This document shows positions 43,727 through 52,795 of a stretch of DNA of 64,000 bases, in pieces. Numbering within the stretch: position 1 is the stretch's first letter; each line of letters begins with the position of its first letter. The notes under the pieces were generated by a model. That model had not been told where the DNA came from. It saw only the letters and a list, made by a program, of their open reading frames with translations, and did not search any database. The position numbers were made by a program, and so were the translations under genes. The stretch comes from Gymnodinialimonas phycosphaerae (GTDB lineage Bacteria > Pseudomonadota > Alphaproteobacteria > Rhodobacterales > Rhodobacteraceae). Location of the stretch: assembly GCF_019195455.1 (NCBI RefSeq), contig NZ_JAIMBW010000001.1, positions 3,934,001 to 3,998,000 of the forward strand, in the 5' to 3' direction.

Positions 43727-44357
43727 ATGAACGCTATGTATCGGGTCGGGCCTTTGGTTGTTAGCGCAACGCTTGTTGTTCTTGCGGTGATCACCTTTTT
43801 GCGTAGGTGTGGACCGGACGTTGCTTCATGAAGGCGGCGCGTTCGAAGTCGCCTCAGCCGCACTTTGGCTTTTCACCTCGGCCTACGCGGTCTTGGGCCA
43901 GGTTCCGGATCGTCGTCTTGCGGGCTGGCTGGCTGGATTGTTCAACGTTTTTTTCCTGCGCGAGTTGGATTTCCACGACTGGTGGTTCGATCCGGGTCTG
44001 TTGCATGTGAAGGTCCTGACCGGCGCCGCGCCGCTGTGGCAAAAGGCGGTCAGTCTGGGCGCGATGGTTGGTATTCTCGCGGTGGTGTTCGCTGTCGGTT
44101 GGTTGGGCATTGGCCGCTTCGTCCGTGCGCTCCGCGCCCGGGATACGCCGGCATGGCTCTTGTTGGTCGCGATGGGATGTGCGGCGACCAGTTCTCAACT
44201 CGATGGGTTGGGACGCACGCTTGAGCCCTACGGTATCCAGATCGATGCGGCTGTCTAGGATGCCGCCATTTTCTTGGAAGAAACATTGGAAATCGCCTTC
44301 CCAATGCTAATCATTCTGGCTCTGTCGCTGGCCCTCAAACGCAAACGGGTGGGGTAG
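43727..44357 (+). pseudogene. Broken multi-spanning membrane protein (frameshift plus in-frame TAG)
   Basis: An ATG at 43727 opens a frame encoding a signal-like membrane segment (MNAMYRVGPLVVSATLVVLA). It leaves the frame that continues downstream at a TTTTT run near 43796-43800. Dropping one T joins it smoothly (VITFCVGVDRTLLHEGG). The second part (43809-44258) has several membrane helices and a TAG at 44256-44258. After the TAG the same frame continues 32 codons with LEETLEIAFPMLIILALSLAL and a basic end, up to 44357. Total length is 210 codons plus one base, as expected for a single insertion. Sequencing error cannot be excluded for the T-run. Confidence 0.72.
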
Positions 44358-44389
44358 ACCGCCAAGGTGGTGCCACCCCACACGGGGGC

Positions 44390-44680
44390 TTAGCCCATCA
44401 TCTTTTTGCGCGCCTCTTCCATCTGCGCTTCCATATCTTTCCAAGCCTTCTGCATGCTGGCTTGAACGTCTTTTGCGGCCTCCATGTTGGCTTTTCCAAG
44501 CTCTTCCATGTGCTTTTCGGCCTGCTTGCGCTGCTCGTTCAGCGCTTCCATCTGCTTGACCATCTGCGCTTGGCCCGCTTCACCGGCCTCCTGCATCTTG
44601 GCTTGCATTTTCGTCATCTCGGCGCCCCAGGCATCCATCTGCGCCTTGGCCTGAGCCATGAAGTCTTTTGGGTCTGTCAT
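44390..44680 (-). CDS. Small coiled-coil protein, phasin-like
   Basis: A 96-residue, highly charged, Met/Gln/Glu-rich protein that is one long amphipathic coiled coil after the opening TDPKDFMAQAKAQMDAWG (AEMTKMQAKMQEAG..., then MEALNEQRKQAEKHMEELG). It has no Cys, no signal peptide and no membrane segment. The composition recalls small phasins or apolipoprotein-like helices, but no granule gene is nearby. It could organise a surface or a chaperone. The gene is transcribed leftward, after a putative 28-codon membrane peptide gene (44742-44828). Confidence 0.68.
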   Translation of the reverse strand: MTDPKDFMAQAKAQMDAWGAEMTKMQAKMQEAGEAGQAQMVKQMEALNEQRKQAEKHMEELGKANMEAAKDVQASMQKAWKDMEAQMEEARKKMMG

Positions 44681-44741
44681 CAGTCAATCTCCTTTATACA
44701 AGGAGAGCTTAACACAGATCGGAAAAGAAAGGCGCTGCGGT

Positions 44742-44828
44742 CTATACGCCCGCGACGACGGCGATCCCGGCGGTCATACCCAAGACGAGGCCGGTGTAAA
44801 TCATCAAGCTGATCGTGTGGATGCGCAT
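44742..44828 (-). CDS. Putative 28-residue membrane peptide
   Basis: A short frame on the minus strand starting at ATG 44826-44828 after a GGGGGA site (6-nt spacing). It encodes MRIHTISLMIYTGLVLGM followed by TAGIAVVAGV, which is a single hydrophobic helix. It is divergent from fhs and upstream of the coiled-coil gene. Codon use is GC-rich at third positions. No family is known to me. Small size makes chance possible. Confidence 0.45.
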   Translation of the reverse strand: MRIHTISLMIYTGLVLGMTAGIAVVAGV

Positions 44829-45052
44829 GGTTTTTCCCCCAGTGTTCTGTCCGCCCACTGTCGTGGGGTTCCCTTAAAAAACGGTTTAAGCGGTAAGATT
44901 GTTCCATCGGCGTCCGCGTTTTCCTTTCGGAAACGGCGGGTGCGTTCGATGGCGTGATGCCCTGCGAAAATGTCGGAATTGGCCCTATCCCCCACCTCTG
45001 CGCCCGGTATAGCCGAGTGAGGCACCGCAATTTCGCGACTGGAGACCGCACC

Positions 45053-46729
45053 ATGGGCTACAAATCTGACATTGAAATCGCTCGTGAGGCGCGCAAGCGG
45101 CCGATCCAGGAGGTTGGCGCGAAGATCGGTATCGAGAGTGCGGATCTGCTTCCCTACGGCCACGATAAGGCCAAGGTTAGCCAATCGTTCATCAATTCCG
45201 TGCAGGATCGCGACAACGGCCACCTGATTCTGGTGACCGCGATCAATCCGACGCCCGCTGGAGAGGGCAAGACAACGACCACGGTGGGTCTGGGCGACGG
45301 CCTGAACCGCATCGGCAAGAACGCGATGGTGTGTATTCGCGAGGCGTCCCTTGGGCCGAACTTCGGGATGAAGGGTGGCGCTGCGGGCGGCGGCTACGCG
45401 CAGGTTGTCCCGATGGAGGATATGAACCTCCACTTCACCGGGGATTTCCACGCGATCACCTCGGCCCACTCGTTGCTGTCGGCGATGATCGACAACCACA
45501 TCTATTGGGGCAATGAGCTGGAAATCGACACCCGCCGCGTCGTCTGGCGCCGCGTGGTGGACATGAACGACCGTGCGCTGCGGCAGATCACGACGTCCCT
45601 TGGCGGCGTGGCCAACGGTTTCCCGCGGGAGGCCGGCTTTGACATCACCGTCGCATCGGAGGTGATGGCGATCCTGTGCCTGGCCAAGGACCTCAAGGAC
45701 CTGCAGGAAAAACTGGGGGCGATGATCGTGGCCTACCGCCGCGACCGCAGCCCGGTTTATGCGCGCGACATCAAGGCCGACGGCGCGATGACGGTGCTGT
45801 TGAAGGATGCGATGCAGCCCAACCTGGTGCAGACGTTGGAGAACAACCCGGCCTTCGTGCACGGTGGCCCCTTCGCCAACATCGCCCACGGCTGCAACTC
45901 GGTCATTGCGACGTCCACGGCGTTGAAACTGTGTGACTACGTGGTGACGGAAGCGGGCTTTGGCGCGGACCTTGGGGCTGAAAAGTTCATGAATATCAAG
46001 TGCCGCAAGGCGGGCCTGGCGCCCTCTGTGGTGGTCGTGGTGGCCACCGTGCGCGCGATGAAGATGAACGGCGGCGTCGCGAAAGCGGACCTGGGCGCGG
46101 AGAACGTGGAGGCGGTCAACAGCGGCTGCGCTAACCTTGGGCGCCACATCGAGAACGTCAAATCCTTTGGCGTGCCGGTGGTCGTGGCGATCAACCACTT
46201 CGTCACCGACACCGACGCCGAAGTGCAGGCGGTGAAGGATTACGTCGCCTCCCAAGGGGCCGAGGCGGTGCTGTCGCGGCACTGGGAACTGGGCGGCGAG
46301 GGCTCGGCGCCGCTGGCCGAAAAGGTCGTCGAAGTGATCGAAAAGGGCGAGGCGGATTTCCACACGCTCTACCCCGACGACATGCCCCTGGCCGAGAAGA
46401 TCCAGGCCGTCTGCAAAGGCATCTACCGCGCCGATGAGGCGGTGATGGACAAGAAAACCCTCGATCAGTTGAAGCTGTGGGAGGATCAGGGCTATGGCAA
46501 CCTGCCCGTCTGCATGGCGAAAACCCAGTACTCCTTCACCACCGACCCGAACGAGCGGGGCGCGCCGACGGGCTTCACCATCCCCGTCCGCGAAGTGCGC
46601 CTGAGCGCGGGCGCCGGCTTCATCGTCGCGGTCTGCGGCGAGATCATGACCATGCCGGGCCTGCCCCGCAAACCCTCGGCCGAGGCCATCCACCTCAACA
46701 ACGCGGGCGAGATCGAGGGGCTGTTCTGA
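45053..46729 (+). CDS. fhs: Formate--tetrahydrofolate ligase
   Basis: A 558-residue enzyme making 10-formyl-tetrahydrofolate from formate, THF and ATP. The N-terminal [19 protein letters not shown] forms the ATP-binding loop (about residues 64-80). Conserved blocks are [52 protein letters not shown] and [12 protein letters not shown]. The ATG at 45053 follows CTGGAGA. It forms an operon with the OsmC-like gene and folD, the other C1-folate enzyme. In roseobacters it supports C1 oxidation of methylated compounds. The 224-bp upstream region holds no recognised riboswitch. Confidence 0.97.
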   Translation: MGYKSDIEIAREARKRPIQEVGAKIGIESADLLPYGHDKAKVSQSFINSVQDRDNGHLILVTAINPTPAGEGKTTTTVGLGDGLNRIGKNAMVCIREASLGPNFGMKGGAAGGGYAQVVPMEDMNLHFTGDFHAITSAHSLLSAMIDNHIYWGNELEIDTRRVVWRRVVDMNDRALRQITTSLGGVANGFPREAGFDITVASEVMAILCLAKDLKDLQEKLGAMIVAYRRDRSPVYARDIKADGAMTVLLKDAMQPNLVQTLENNPAFVHGGPFANIAHGCNSVIATSTALKLCDYVVTEAGFGADLGAEKFMNIKCRKAGLAPSVVVVVATVRAMKMNGGVAKADLGAENVEAVNSGCANLGRHIENVKSFGVPVVVAINHFVTDTDAEVQAVKDYVASQGAEAVLSRHWELGGEGSAPLAEKVVEVIEKGEADFHTLYPDDMPLAEKIQAVCKGIYRADEAVMDKKTLDQLKLWEDQGYGNLPVCMAKTQYSFTTDPNERGAPTGFTIPVREVRLSAGAGFIVAVCGEIMTMPGLPRKPSAEAIHLNNAGEIEGLF

Positions 46730-46731
46730 AC

Positions 46732-47187
46732 ATGCATGAAGCCCGCGTGATCTGGCAGTCGAGCGGCGATTTTGCCGCCAATCGCTATACGCGCGGGCAC
46801 ATGTGGCGCTTTGATGGGGGGGCGGAGGTCGCGGCCTCCGCCTCGCCGTCGGTGGTGCCGGAGCCCATGTCAAACGCCGCTGCCGTGGACCCGGAAGAGG
46901 CGTTCATCGCTTCCATTTCATCTTGTCACATGCTGTGGTTTCTGGACTTCGCCCGGCAAGCGGGCTTCGAGCCACGCCGCTATGAGGACCGCGCCACAGG
47001 CGCTCTGGTGCGCAAGGATGGCACGACGTGGATTCCCCGCGTCGACCTGAACATTCTCGTCACATGGGCGGTCGCCCCCGACGCCGACACCCACACAGCG
47101 CTGCACGATCAAGCGCATCACGCCTGTTTCATCGCGAATTCTGTCAAGACAGAGATCGTGGTCAATCTACTGGAGGACGCCCCATGA
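46732..47187 (+). CDS. OsmC-like peroxiredoxin family protein
   Basis: A 151-residue protein with the two conserved cysteines of the OsmC/Ohr fold: Cys65 in [16 protein letters not shown] and Cys132 in [14 protein letters not shown]. Length and pattern fit thiol-dependent peroxidases that reduce organic hydroperoxides. An early [14 protein letters not shown] strand and an acidic loop follow family form. It starts 2 bp after fhs, and its stop overlaps folD by 4 bp, so it is cotranscribed with one-carbon folate genes. The biological link is unclear. Confidence 0.9.
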   Translation: MHEARVIWQSSGDFAANRYTRGHMWRFDGGAEVAASASPSVVPEPMSNAAAVDPEEAFIASISSCHMLWFLDFARQAGFEPRRYEDRATGALVRKDGTTWIPRVDLNILVTWAVAPDADTHTALHDQAHHACFIANSVKTEIVVNLLEDAP

Positions 47188-48110
47188 CGGACGTTTCAAA
47201 TGATCGCACCTCGGGTGCGAAAATTATCGACGGAAAGGCCTTTGCTGCGACTGTGCGCGCACAGGTGGCCGAGCATGTGGCGCGCCTGAAGGCGGATCAC
47301 GGGATCACGCCGGGCTTGGCGGTGGTGCTGGTCGGCGAGGACCCCGCCAGCGAGGTCTATGTGAGTCACAAGCACAAGGCGACGGTCGAGGTCGGTATGG
47401 CATCGTTCGAGCACAAGCTGCCTGCCGATGCATCGGAAGAAGAGCTGTTCGCGCTGATCGACAAGTTGAATGCGGACCCGAATGTCCACGGTGTCCTTTG
47501 TCAGTTCCCCGTCCCCGACCATCTGGATGAGCGCCGCACAGTCGCGCGCATCGACCCTGCCAAGGACGTCGACGGGTTGAGCGTGACCAATGCGGGCCTT
47601 CTGTCGACCGGCGGGAAAGCCCTGGTCAGCTGCACGCCCCTGGGGTGCCTGATGCTTTTGCGTGCCGAATTTGACAGCTTGTCTGGCAAAGAGGCCGTGG
47701 TGGTGGGGCGTTCGAACCTTTTCGGCAAACCCATGGCACAACTGTTGCTTGGCGATAATTGCACCGTGACCATCGCCCATTCGCGCACGAAGGACCTGGC
47801 CGAAGTCTGCCGCCGCGCCGACATTCTGGTGGCCGCCGTGGGCCGCGCCGAGATGGTCCGGGGCGATTGGGTCAAGCCAGGCGCAACCGTGATCGATGTA
47901 GGCATCAGCCGCGTGCCGCACCCCGACAAGCCGGGCAAGACGAAACTGATCGGAGACGTGAACTTCGCGGAAGCGGTAGAGGTTGCGGGCGCGATCACGC
48001 CCGTGCCGGGGGGCGTCGGGCCCATGACCATTGCCTGCCTGCTGGCCAACACCATCACGGCCTGTTGCCGGGCCAATGGGTTGGAAGAGCCTGAGGGGTT
48101 GACCGCCTAG
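47184..48110 (+). CDS. folD: Methylenetetrahydrofolate dehydrogenase/cyclohydrolase
   Basis: A 308-residue bifunctional enzyme interconverting 5,10-methylene-THF, methenyl-THF and 10-formyl-THF. It shows [19 protein letters not shown] with the catalytic Lys, [10 protein letters not shown] and [15 protein letters not shown], the NADP-binding [18 protein letters not shown], and the closing [19 protein letters not shown]. It overlaps the OsmC-like gene by 4 bp and directly complements fhs, which makes its substrate. Confidence 0.97.
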   Translation: MTDVSNDRTSGAKIIDGKAFAATVRAQVAEHVARLKADHGITPGLAVVLVGEDPASEVYVSHKHKATVEVGMASFEHKLPADASEEELFALIDKLNADPNVHGVLCQFPVPDHLDERRTVARIDPAKDVDGLSVTNAGLLSTGGKALVSCTPLGCLMLLRAEFDSLSGKEAVVVGRSNLFGKPMAQLLLGDNCTVTIAHSRTKDLAEVCRRADILVAAVGRAEMVRGDWVKPGATVIDVGISRVPHPDKPGKTKLIGDVNFAEAVEVAGAITPVPGGVGPMTIACLLANTITACCRANGLEEPEGLTA

Positions 48111-48150
48111 GTCGGGACGTCAGCCTAGGATCAACACCGCCAAAGGGGCG

Positions 48151-48567
48151 TCATACCGGGATCATCGTGCCCTGTAGCAAGGCCACGTCGTGGAGGCTGC
48201 CATCATCGGCCTCCGCCTGAACGGTGCAGCGGGTGATGACCAGCCTGCGGCCCGCTTTCACGACTTCGCCAGTGGCCAAAAGCCGCCTACCGGCTGCCGG
48301 TGCTACCAGATTGATCTTCATTTCCACCGTCATCACCTCTGCGTCCGCCGCCATGACGCTTAGCGCCGCGTAGCCCGAGGCGCTGTCGCCCAAGGCAAAG
48401 CTCGCGCCCGCATGGGCCACGCCGTGCTGTTGAGAGACTTCACGCGTTATTGGCAACTCAAGCACCACGCGACCTTCTTCTATATGATTAATCCTGCACC
48501 CGAGTGTTTGCATCAATCCTTGGCGGGCAAAGCTTTCCCTAATGCGGAGGTCTTTCGTTTCATCCAT
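48151..48567 (-). CDS. PaaI-type hotdog thioesterase
   Basis: A 138-residue hotdog-fold protein of the PaaI/YiiD group. The core QQHGVAHAGASFALGDSASGYAALSVM carries the catalytic-loop HG and the acidic residue of the long helix, and VTVEMKINLVAPAAG matches the second strand block. It probably hydrolyses acyl- or aryl-CoA thioesters. I take the ATG at 48565-48567 rather than the TTG five codons upstream. It is convergent with folD and divergent from the LytTR gene. Confidence 0.85.
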   Translation of the reverse strand: MDETKDLRIRESFARQGLMQTLGCRINHIEEGRVVLELPITREVSQQHGVAHAGASFALGDSASGYAALSVMAADAEVMTVEMKINLVAPAAGRRLLATGEVVKAGRRLVITRCTVQAEADDGSLHDVALLQGTMIPV

Positions 48568-48659
48568 CGGTGATAAGTCCAATTTTCATTCAGAACGCGC
48601 TTGATCATGATCGTTTCAGCCGCATATCCTCAAAGACCATCCTTTGGCTGAGGCCATAA

Positions 48660-49466
48660 ATGCGAATGAAAACAAATGCATCAGGATCTCTTGCTGGAAA
48701 GAGGCAAGACTGGGTCATTCGCCTTGCTGTTGCGATTTTCGCCAGCCTGGTTGCAGCTATGCTAGGCCCATTTGCGACCTATGAGCATTATTCATTTATT
48801 GAACGCCTTCTCTATTGGGGCGGATTGATCATGGTGCTCCTTTTTCCCGCGCAAATCGTTCGCGACACCGTTTATCGAATTTCTCCCGGCTCTCCCCTGA
48901 AGCGCGATCTCCTTGCGGCTGGGGCTGTCTCGATCATGGTCGGCTCCGTGGTCTGGGCATTCAACCATTTTTTCATGTCTTTCGACGTCGCCACAGGGCT
49001 CTTCTATTTGGAGCATATCGTGATCGTCCTATTGGTCTGCCTGGTGCCGGTGTCTGTCCGCGTCTACTTGCGCATGAGCCTTCATGATATCCAATCGCAA
49101 TCTGTGGCCAATGATGTCGATCAGCCGATCATGACCGAAGCGCAGGCGGCCTTCGTGCGACGGCTGAAGCCCGAGAAACGTGGCGTCGTCATTCGGGTCT
49201 CGGCCGATGACCATCAGGTGGAGGTCTGGACCGATCAGGGGGGCTCGAAGTTGCGGCTGCGCTTCGGCGATGCCCTGGAGGAACTGACAGCTTTCGATGG
49301 CACGCGTATCCATCGATCCCATTGGGTGGCCTATAGCGCGATTGTCGCCGTCGTGCCCGACGGCCGCCGTCACACAGCAAAACTCGACTGCGGGATGCAG
49401 TTGCCGGTCAGTCCAAGCGGCCTGAAAGCCTTGAAAGAGGCGGGTATCGCCGTTCAGGACCGGTAG
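48660..49466 (+). CDS. Membrane-anchored LytTR DNA-binding regulator
   Basis: A 268-residue protein. Four hydrophobic helices (about residues 20-40, 50-70, 85-103, 112-132) precede a LytTR DNA-binding domain (about 165-262) with VIRVSADDHQVEVWTDQGGSKLRLRFGDALEEL and GTRIHRSHWVAYSAIVAV, the typical RIHRS-W motif. There is no receiver domain, so a membrane signal may act directly on the DNA-binding part. The gene stands alone, slightly AT-richer at its 5' end. The target genes are unknown. pdeM converges from the right. Confidence 0.82.
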   Translation: MRMKTNASGSLAGKRQDWVIRLAVAIFASLVAAMLGPFATYEHYSFIERLLYWGGLIMVLLFPAQIVRDTVYRISPGSPLKRDLLAAGAVSIMVGSVVWAFNHFFMSFDVATGLFYLEHIVIVLLVCLVPVSVRVYLRMSLHDIQSQSVANDVDQPIMTEAQAAFVRRLKPEKRGVVIRVSADDHQVEVWTDQGGSKLRLRFGDALEELTAFDGTRIHRSHWVAYSAIVAVVPDGRRHTAKLDCGMQLPVSPSGLKALKEAGIAVQDR

Positions 49467-49484
49467 GAAGGTGGCGGCGCCGTC

Positions 49485-50147
49485 CTAGCGCGGCATGGGC
49501 AGGGCGGTCGGAGACGGCCCCATCAGGATCGCTTTGGCGTTGGTGGCCATCAGGTCGGACAACACCGGTTCATGGCTGAAAAGGCCGCCCGTATAGGTGC
49601 CGTAGGCGGGCAGGATCAGCCGGTTATCATCGATCAGCATGCAGCGTCGGGTTATGTTGCGTCCCTTCGTGCGTACGCGGGCCTTTGGGTGGTAGTGCCC
49701 AGAAACCTCCCCGGGCGCCGTCGGCTGCGCGATGTGTCGAAAGGTGAGGGGGCCGAGTGTGAGGTCGCGCAAGTGCTCGCCGCCCAAGTCGACAGGGCCG
49801 GGGTCGTGGTTGCCTTCGATCCAGACCCAGCGCCGCCCGGCAAGGGCTGGGGCCAGACGCTCGGATACCGCGCCTTGGGTGGCGCGGGCGGCAGTGAGGT
49901 CATCGAAGCTGTCGCCCAGGCAAATGACGGTACGGGGCTGCGTCGTGGCGATGTCGTGCAGCAGGCGATCCAGCGTCTCGATCACCTCGTAGGGCGGCAG
50001 GATCGGCCCGCCGCGCCGGGCAGTGCGTTCGGTCTTTCCCAGATGCAGGTCACTGACAACTAGCGTGGCCTGCCCTGGCCAATGAAGCGCCCCGGACGGC
50101 AGGGCACGCAGGGGGGCACCGCAGAAGGTAAAGGCCAAGGCGTTCAT
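49485..50147 (-). CDS. pdeM: Ligase-associated DNA-damage-response metallophosphoesterase PdeM
   Basis: A 220-residue calcineurin-like phosphoesterase. It carries all metal-binding motifs: SDLHLGK, CLGDSFDD, EGNHD and SGHYHPKARV. PdeM-type enzymes pair with the Lhr-like helicase and often with an ATP-dependent DNA ligase and exonuclease in a DNA-end processing set. Here the helicase gene is immediately upstream (39 bp), in the same orientation, so the pair is probably an operon. I start at ATG 50145-50147, skipping twelve upstream codons. No ligase gene is nearby in the window. Confidence 0.88.
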   Translation of the reverse strand: MNALAFTFCGAPLRALPSGALHWPGQATLVVSDLHLGKTERTARRGGPILPPYEVIETLDRLLHDIATTQPRTVICLGDSFDDLTAARATQGAVSERLAPALAGRRWVWIEGNHDPGPVDLGGEHLRDLTLGPLTFRHIAQPTAPGEVSGHYHPKARVRTKGRNITRRCMLIDDNRLILPAYGTYTGGLFSHEPVLSDLMATNAKAILMGPSPTALPMPR

Positions 50148-50186
50148 GGTTCGTTCATAGCTGCGCCGGACTGTTGGGCGCAAGCG

Positions 50187-52622
50187 TCATTGGCCCGGTC
50201 CGAAATCCAGCCCCGCCGTTTGCATCAGGCGCTGCGTCTCTTCTTCCAACAACCGCTCGTTGGCGAGGCCCTGGACGGGAACGCGTCCGGCTTCAAGGAA
50301 CAGCGGCGCGGCCAGCGGGCTGACGCGGGACAGGGGCCGATGGTCGATCCGGTCGGCGATGCGTGCCAGCATTTCCTCGATCCGGCCGAAATCCACGAGA
50401 CCGCGCATCGCCTCTTGGCGCGTGATCTCCATCATCACATGGTCGGGGTCATACTTGCGCAGGGTGTCATAGAGAATGTCGGTCGAGAACGTCGCCTGCC
50501 GCCCCGTCTTCCGCTTGCCGCCGGGCAATGCGCGATCGACAAGCCCCGCGATAATCGCGCTGCCCTTGAAGGTCTTCTTCATCACCGCATTGTCGGCGAG
50601 CCAGGTTTCCATCGTCTCCAGCAGGTTGTCGCGCGTGAAAAGAGGTTGTGGATCAGTAACTTGGTCCAGGCCCCAGATCATCGTCGCGTAGTCGGTCGAG
50701 ACAAACCCCAAGGGGTTCAGGCCTTGGCTCTCCATCCGCTGGGTCAGAAGCAGGCCAAGGGTCTGCTGCGCATTCTTGCCCGCGAACCCGTAGGCGACAA
50801 GGTGTTCGCGCCCGTCGTGGGGGAAGGTTTCGACCAACAGGCGGTCACGCTCGGGCAGCTGCGACACCGCGCGTTGCAGGTGCAGCCAATCGCGGGTGTG
50901 GTGTGGCAGCTCGGGCCAATCCTCTTGTTGGAACATGCTCAGGATGCGGTCCGAGAGCTGTGTGGAGGTTGCGAATTTCGTGCCCATGAAGGTGGCGATC
51001 TTGGGCTTTTTGTGGGCGGTGCGAGAGACCTCGACCGTCATCTCTCGCATGCCCTCGTAGCGCACGATCTTGCCGCCGATCAGGAAGGTATCGCCCTTGC
51101 GCAGGGTGGAGGCGAAATACTCCTCCACCTCACCCAAGGGCTTGCCGCCACGGGTTTTTTGCATCCGTACGGGCATCTTGTCGGCGTCGACGATGGTGCC
51201 GATGTTCATGCGAATGCGTGTCGTCGCGCGGGGGTCGCGAAGGCGGTATTCCTGGCCGATCTGGATCAGGCGCTGCCATTGATCATAGGCCCGCAGCGCG
51301 TAGCCGCCGGTGGCGACGAAATCGAGACACCGATCGAACGTGGCGCGCGGCAGATCGGTATAGGCGCCAGCGGTCTTGACCTCGGCGTAGAGGTCATCGG
51401 CGGTGAAGGGCCCCGCGCAGGCGCGGATCGCGATGTGCTGGCACAGCACGTCGAGGGGGCCCGTATGGTCGGTATCGCCATCCAGGGTGCGGTCACGCAC
51501 TGCTTGCAGGGCGGCGACGCATTCGATGACCTCGAACCGATTTGCCGGTACAATCAAGGCCTTGGAGGGCGCGTTGTAGCGGTGATTGGCCCGCCCGATC
51601 CGTTGAACAAGGCGTTTGACGTTCTTTGGTGCGCCGACCTGGATCACGAGATCCACGTCGCCCCAGTCGATCCCGAGATCAAGGGAGCCGGTGCAGACGA
51701 TGGCCTTTAACGCGCCCGCGACCATGGCCTGCTCCACCCGCTCGCGCTGCTCGCGCGACAGGGCACCGTGGTGGATGCCGATAGGGATTTGATCGTCATT
51801 GGCAAGCCAGAGATTGTGAAAGAAAATCTCGGCCTGGGCGCGGGTGTTGTGGAAAATAAGCGTTGTATTATGGGCCTTTACCTGTGCGAGAACCGCTTCC
51901 ATCGCGTATTTTCCGCCGCCGCCGGACCAGGGCGGGGGCGTGTCGGTCGTCAGCATGGCGATATCGGGATCAGGGCCGGGGTCGGCCTGCAGAATGGCGC
52001 AGGGATCGGGGTTGCGGGCAAGGATGCGGGCGATGGCGGTGGGGTCTTCGACCGTGGCCGACAGGCCCACGCGACGCAAGCCAGGGGCGAGGGTGCTGAG
52101 GCGCGATAGCGCCAGCATAAGCTGGTCGCCGCGTTTGGATTCGCTAAGGGCGTGAATTTCGTCAACAATTACTCGCTTCAGGCCTTTGAAGGTGCGCGCG
52201 GCATCCTCATAAGACGTCAGCAACGCCAGCGATTCCGGGGTGGTCAGGAGGATATGGGGCGGGTCGGCGCGCTGGCGGCGTTTGCGCGAGGACGGGGTGT
52301 CGCCGGTGCGATCCTCGATACGAATGGGCAGGCCCATCTCGGCCACGGGACCCGAAAGGTTACGCTTGATATCGGCGGCTAACGCCTTGAGGGGACTGAT
52401 ATAAAGCGTGTGCAGCCCCTCATGGGTGCCGTCTGCCAGTTCGGCCAGAGTGGGCAAAAACCCCGCCATCGTCTTGCCACCGCCAGTGGGGGCGATCAGC
52501 AGTTGGCAGGGCTGATCCGCCAGCGCGAGCATGTCGCGTTGGTGGGGGTGGATCGACCAGCCCCGGGCCGTGAACCAGTCTTCGATCTGAGGCGGGAGGG
52601 GCCGGGGGGCGCAGGTGTCCAT
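50187..52622 (-). CDS. Ligase-associated Lhr-type DEXH helicase
   Basis: An 811-residue superfamily 2 helicase of the Lhr family. It has the Q-motif-like SIHPHQRDML, Walker A APTGGGKT (44-51), DEIH Walker B, and VGLSATVEDP. The second RecA domain has IGIHHGALSREQRERVEQAM and VQRIGRANHRY. A C-terminal Lhr core follows. Homologues unwind DNA/RNA hybrids and are implicated in DNA-crosslink or end-repair responses. The ATG at 52620-52622 gives the conserved start; the longer frame is rejected. It is followed by pdeM. Confidence 0.9.
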   Translation of the reverse strand: MDTCAPRPLPPQIEDWFTARGWSIHPHQRDMLALADQPCQLLIAPTGGGKTMAGFLPTLAELADGTHEGLHTLYISPLKALAADIKRNLSGPVAEMGLPIRIEDRTGDTPSSRKRRQRADPPHILLTTPESLALLTSYEDAARTFKGLKRVIVDEIHALSESKRGDQLMLALSRLSTLAPGLRRVGLSATVEDPTAIARILARNPDPCAILQADPGPDPDIAMLTTDTPPPWSGGGGKYAMEAVLAQVKAHNTTLIFHNTRAQAEIFFHNLWLANDDQIPIGIHHGALSREQRERVEQAMVAGALKAIVCTGSLDLGIDWGDVDLVIQVGAPKNVKRLVQRIGRANHRYNAPSKALIVPANRFEVIECVAALQAVRDRTLDGDTDHTGPLDVLCQHIAIRACAGPFTADDLYAEVKTAGAYTDLPRATFDRCLDFVATGGYALRAYDQWQRLIQIGQEYRLRDPRATTRIRMNIGTIVDADKMPVRMQKTRGGKPLGEVEEYFASTLRKGDTFLIGGKIVRYEGMREMTVEVSRTAHKKPKIATFMGTKFATSTQLSDRILSMFQQEDWPELPHHTRDWLHLQRAVSQLPERDRLLVETFPHDGREHLVAYGFAGKNAQQTLGLLLTQRMESQGLNPLGFVSTDYATMIWGLDQVTDPQPLFTRDNLLETMETWLADNAVMKKTFKGSAIIAGLVDRALPGGKRKTGRQATFSTDILYDTLRKYDPDHVMMEITRQEAMRGLVDFGRIEEMLARIADRIDHRPLSRVSPLAAPLFLEAGRVPVQGLANERLLEEETQRLMQTAGLDFGPGQ

Positions 52623-52795
52623 GCCGCTAAGATAGGTCGAAAATCGGCGTAATGAACCCGTAGTTATTCTGTAGTTATTTCGTGACGACACCGCGCCTTA
52701 CGGTTTGCAGGACGGGGCGACGCTGTTTGGCCGTTGGCCAAAGGCGCCCCGCCCCCCGTCCCGTAAAGGCGTGCCGTAACTTGTCGAGCTGGCTT

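Noticed and set aside
44804..46873. Long minus-strand open frame opposite fhs
   Set aside because: It mirrors the strongly biased codons of fhs, whose conserved motifs are unambiguous. There is no recognisable domain on the minus strand.
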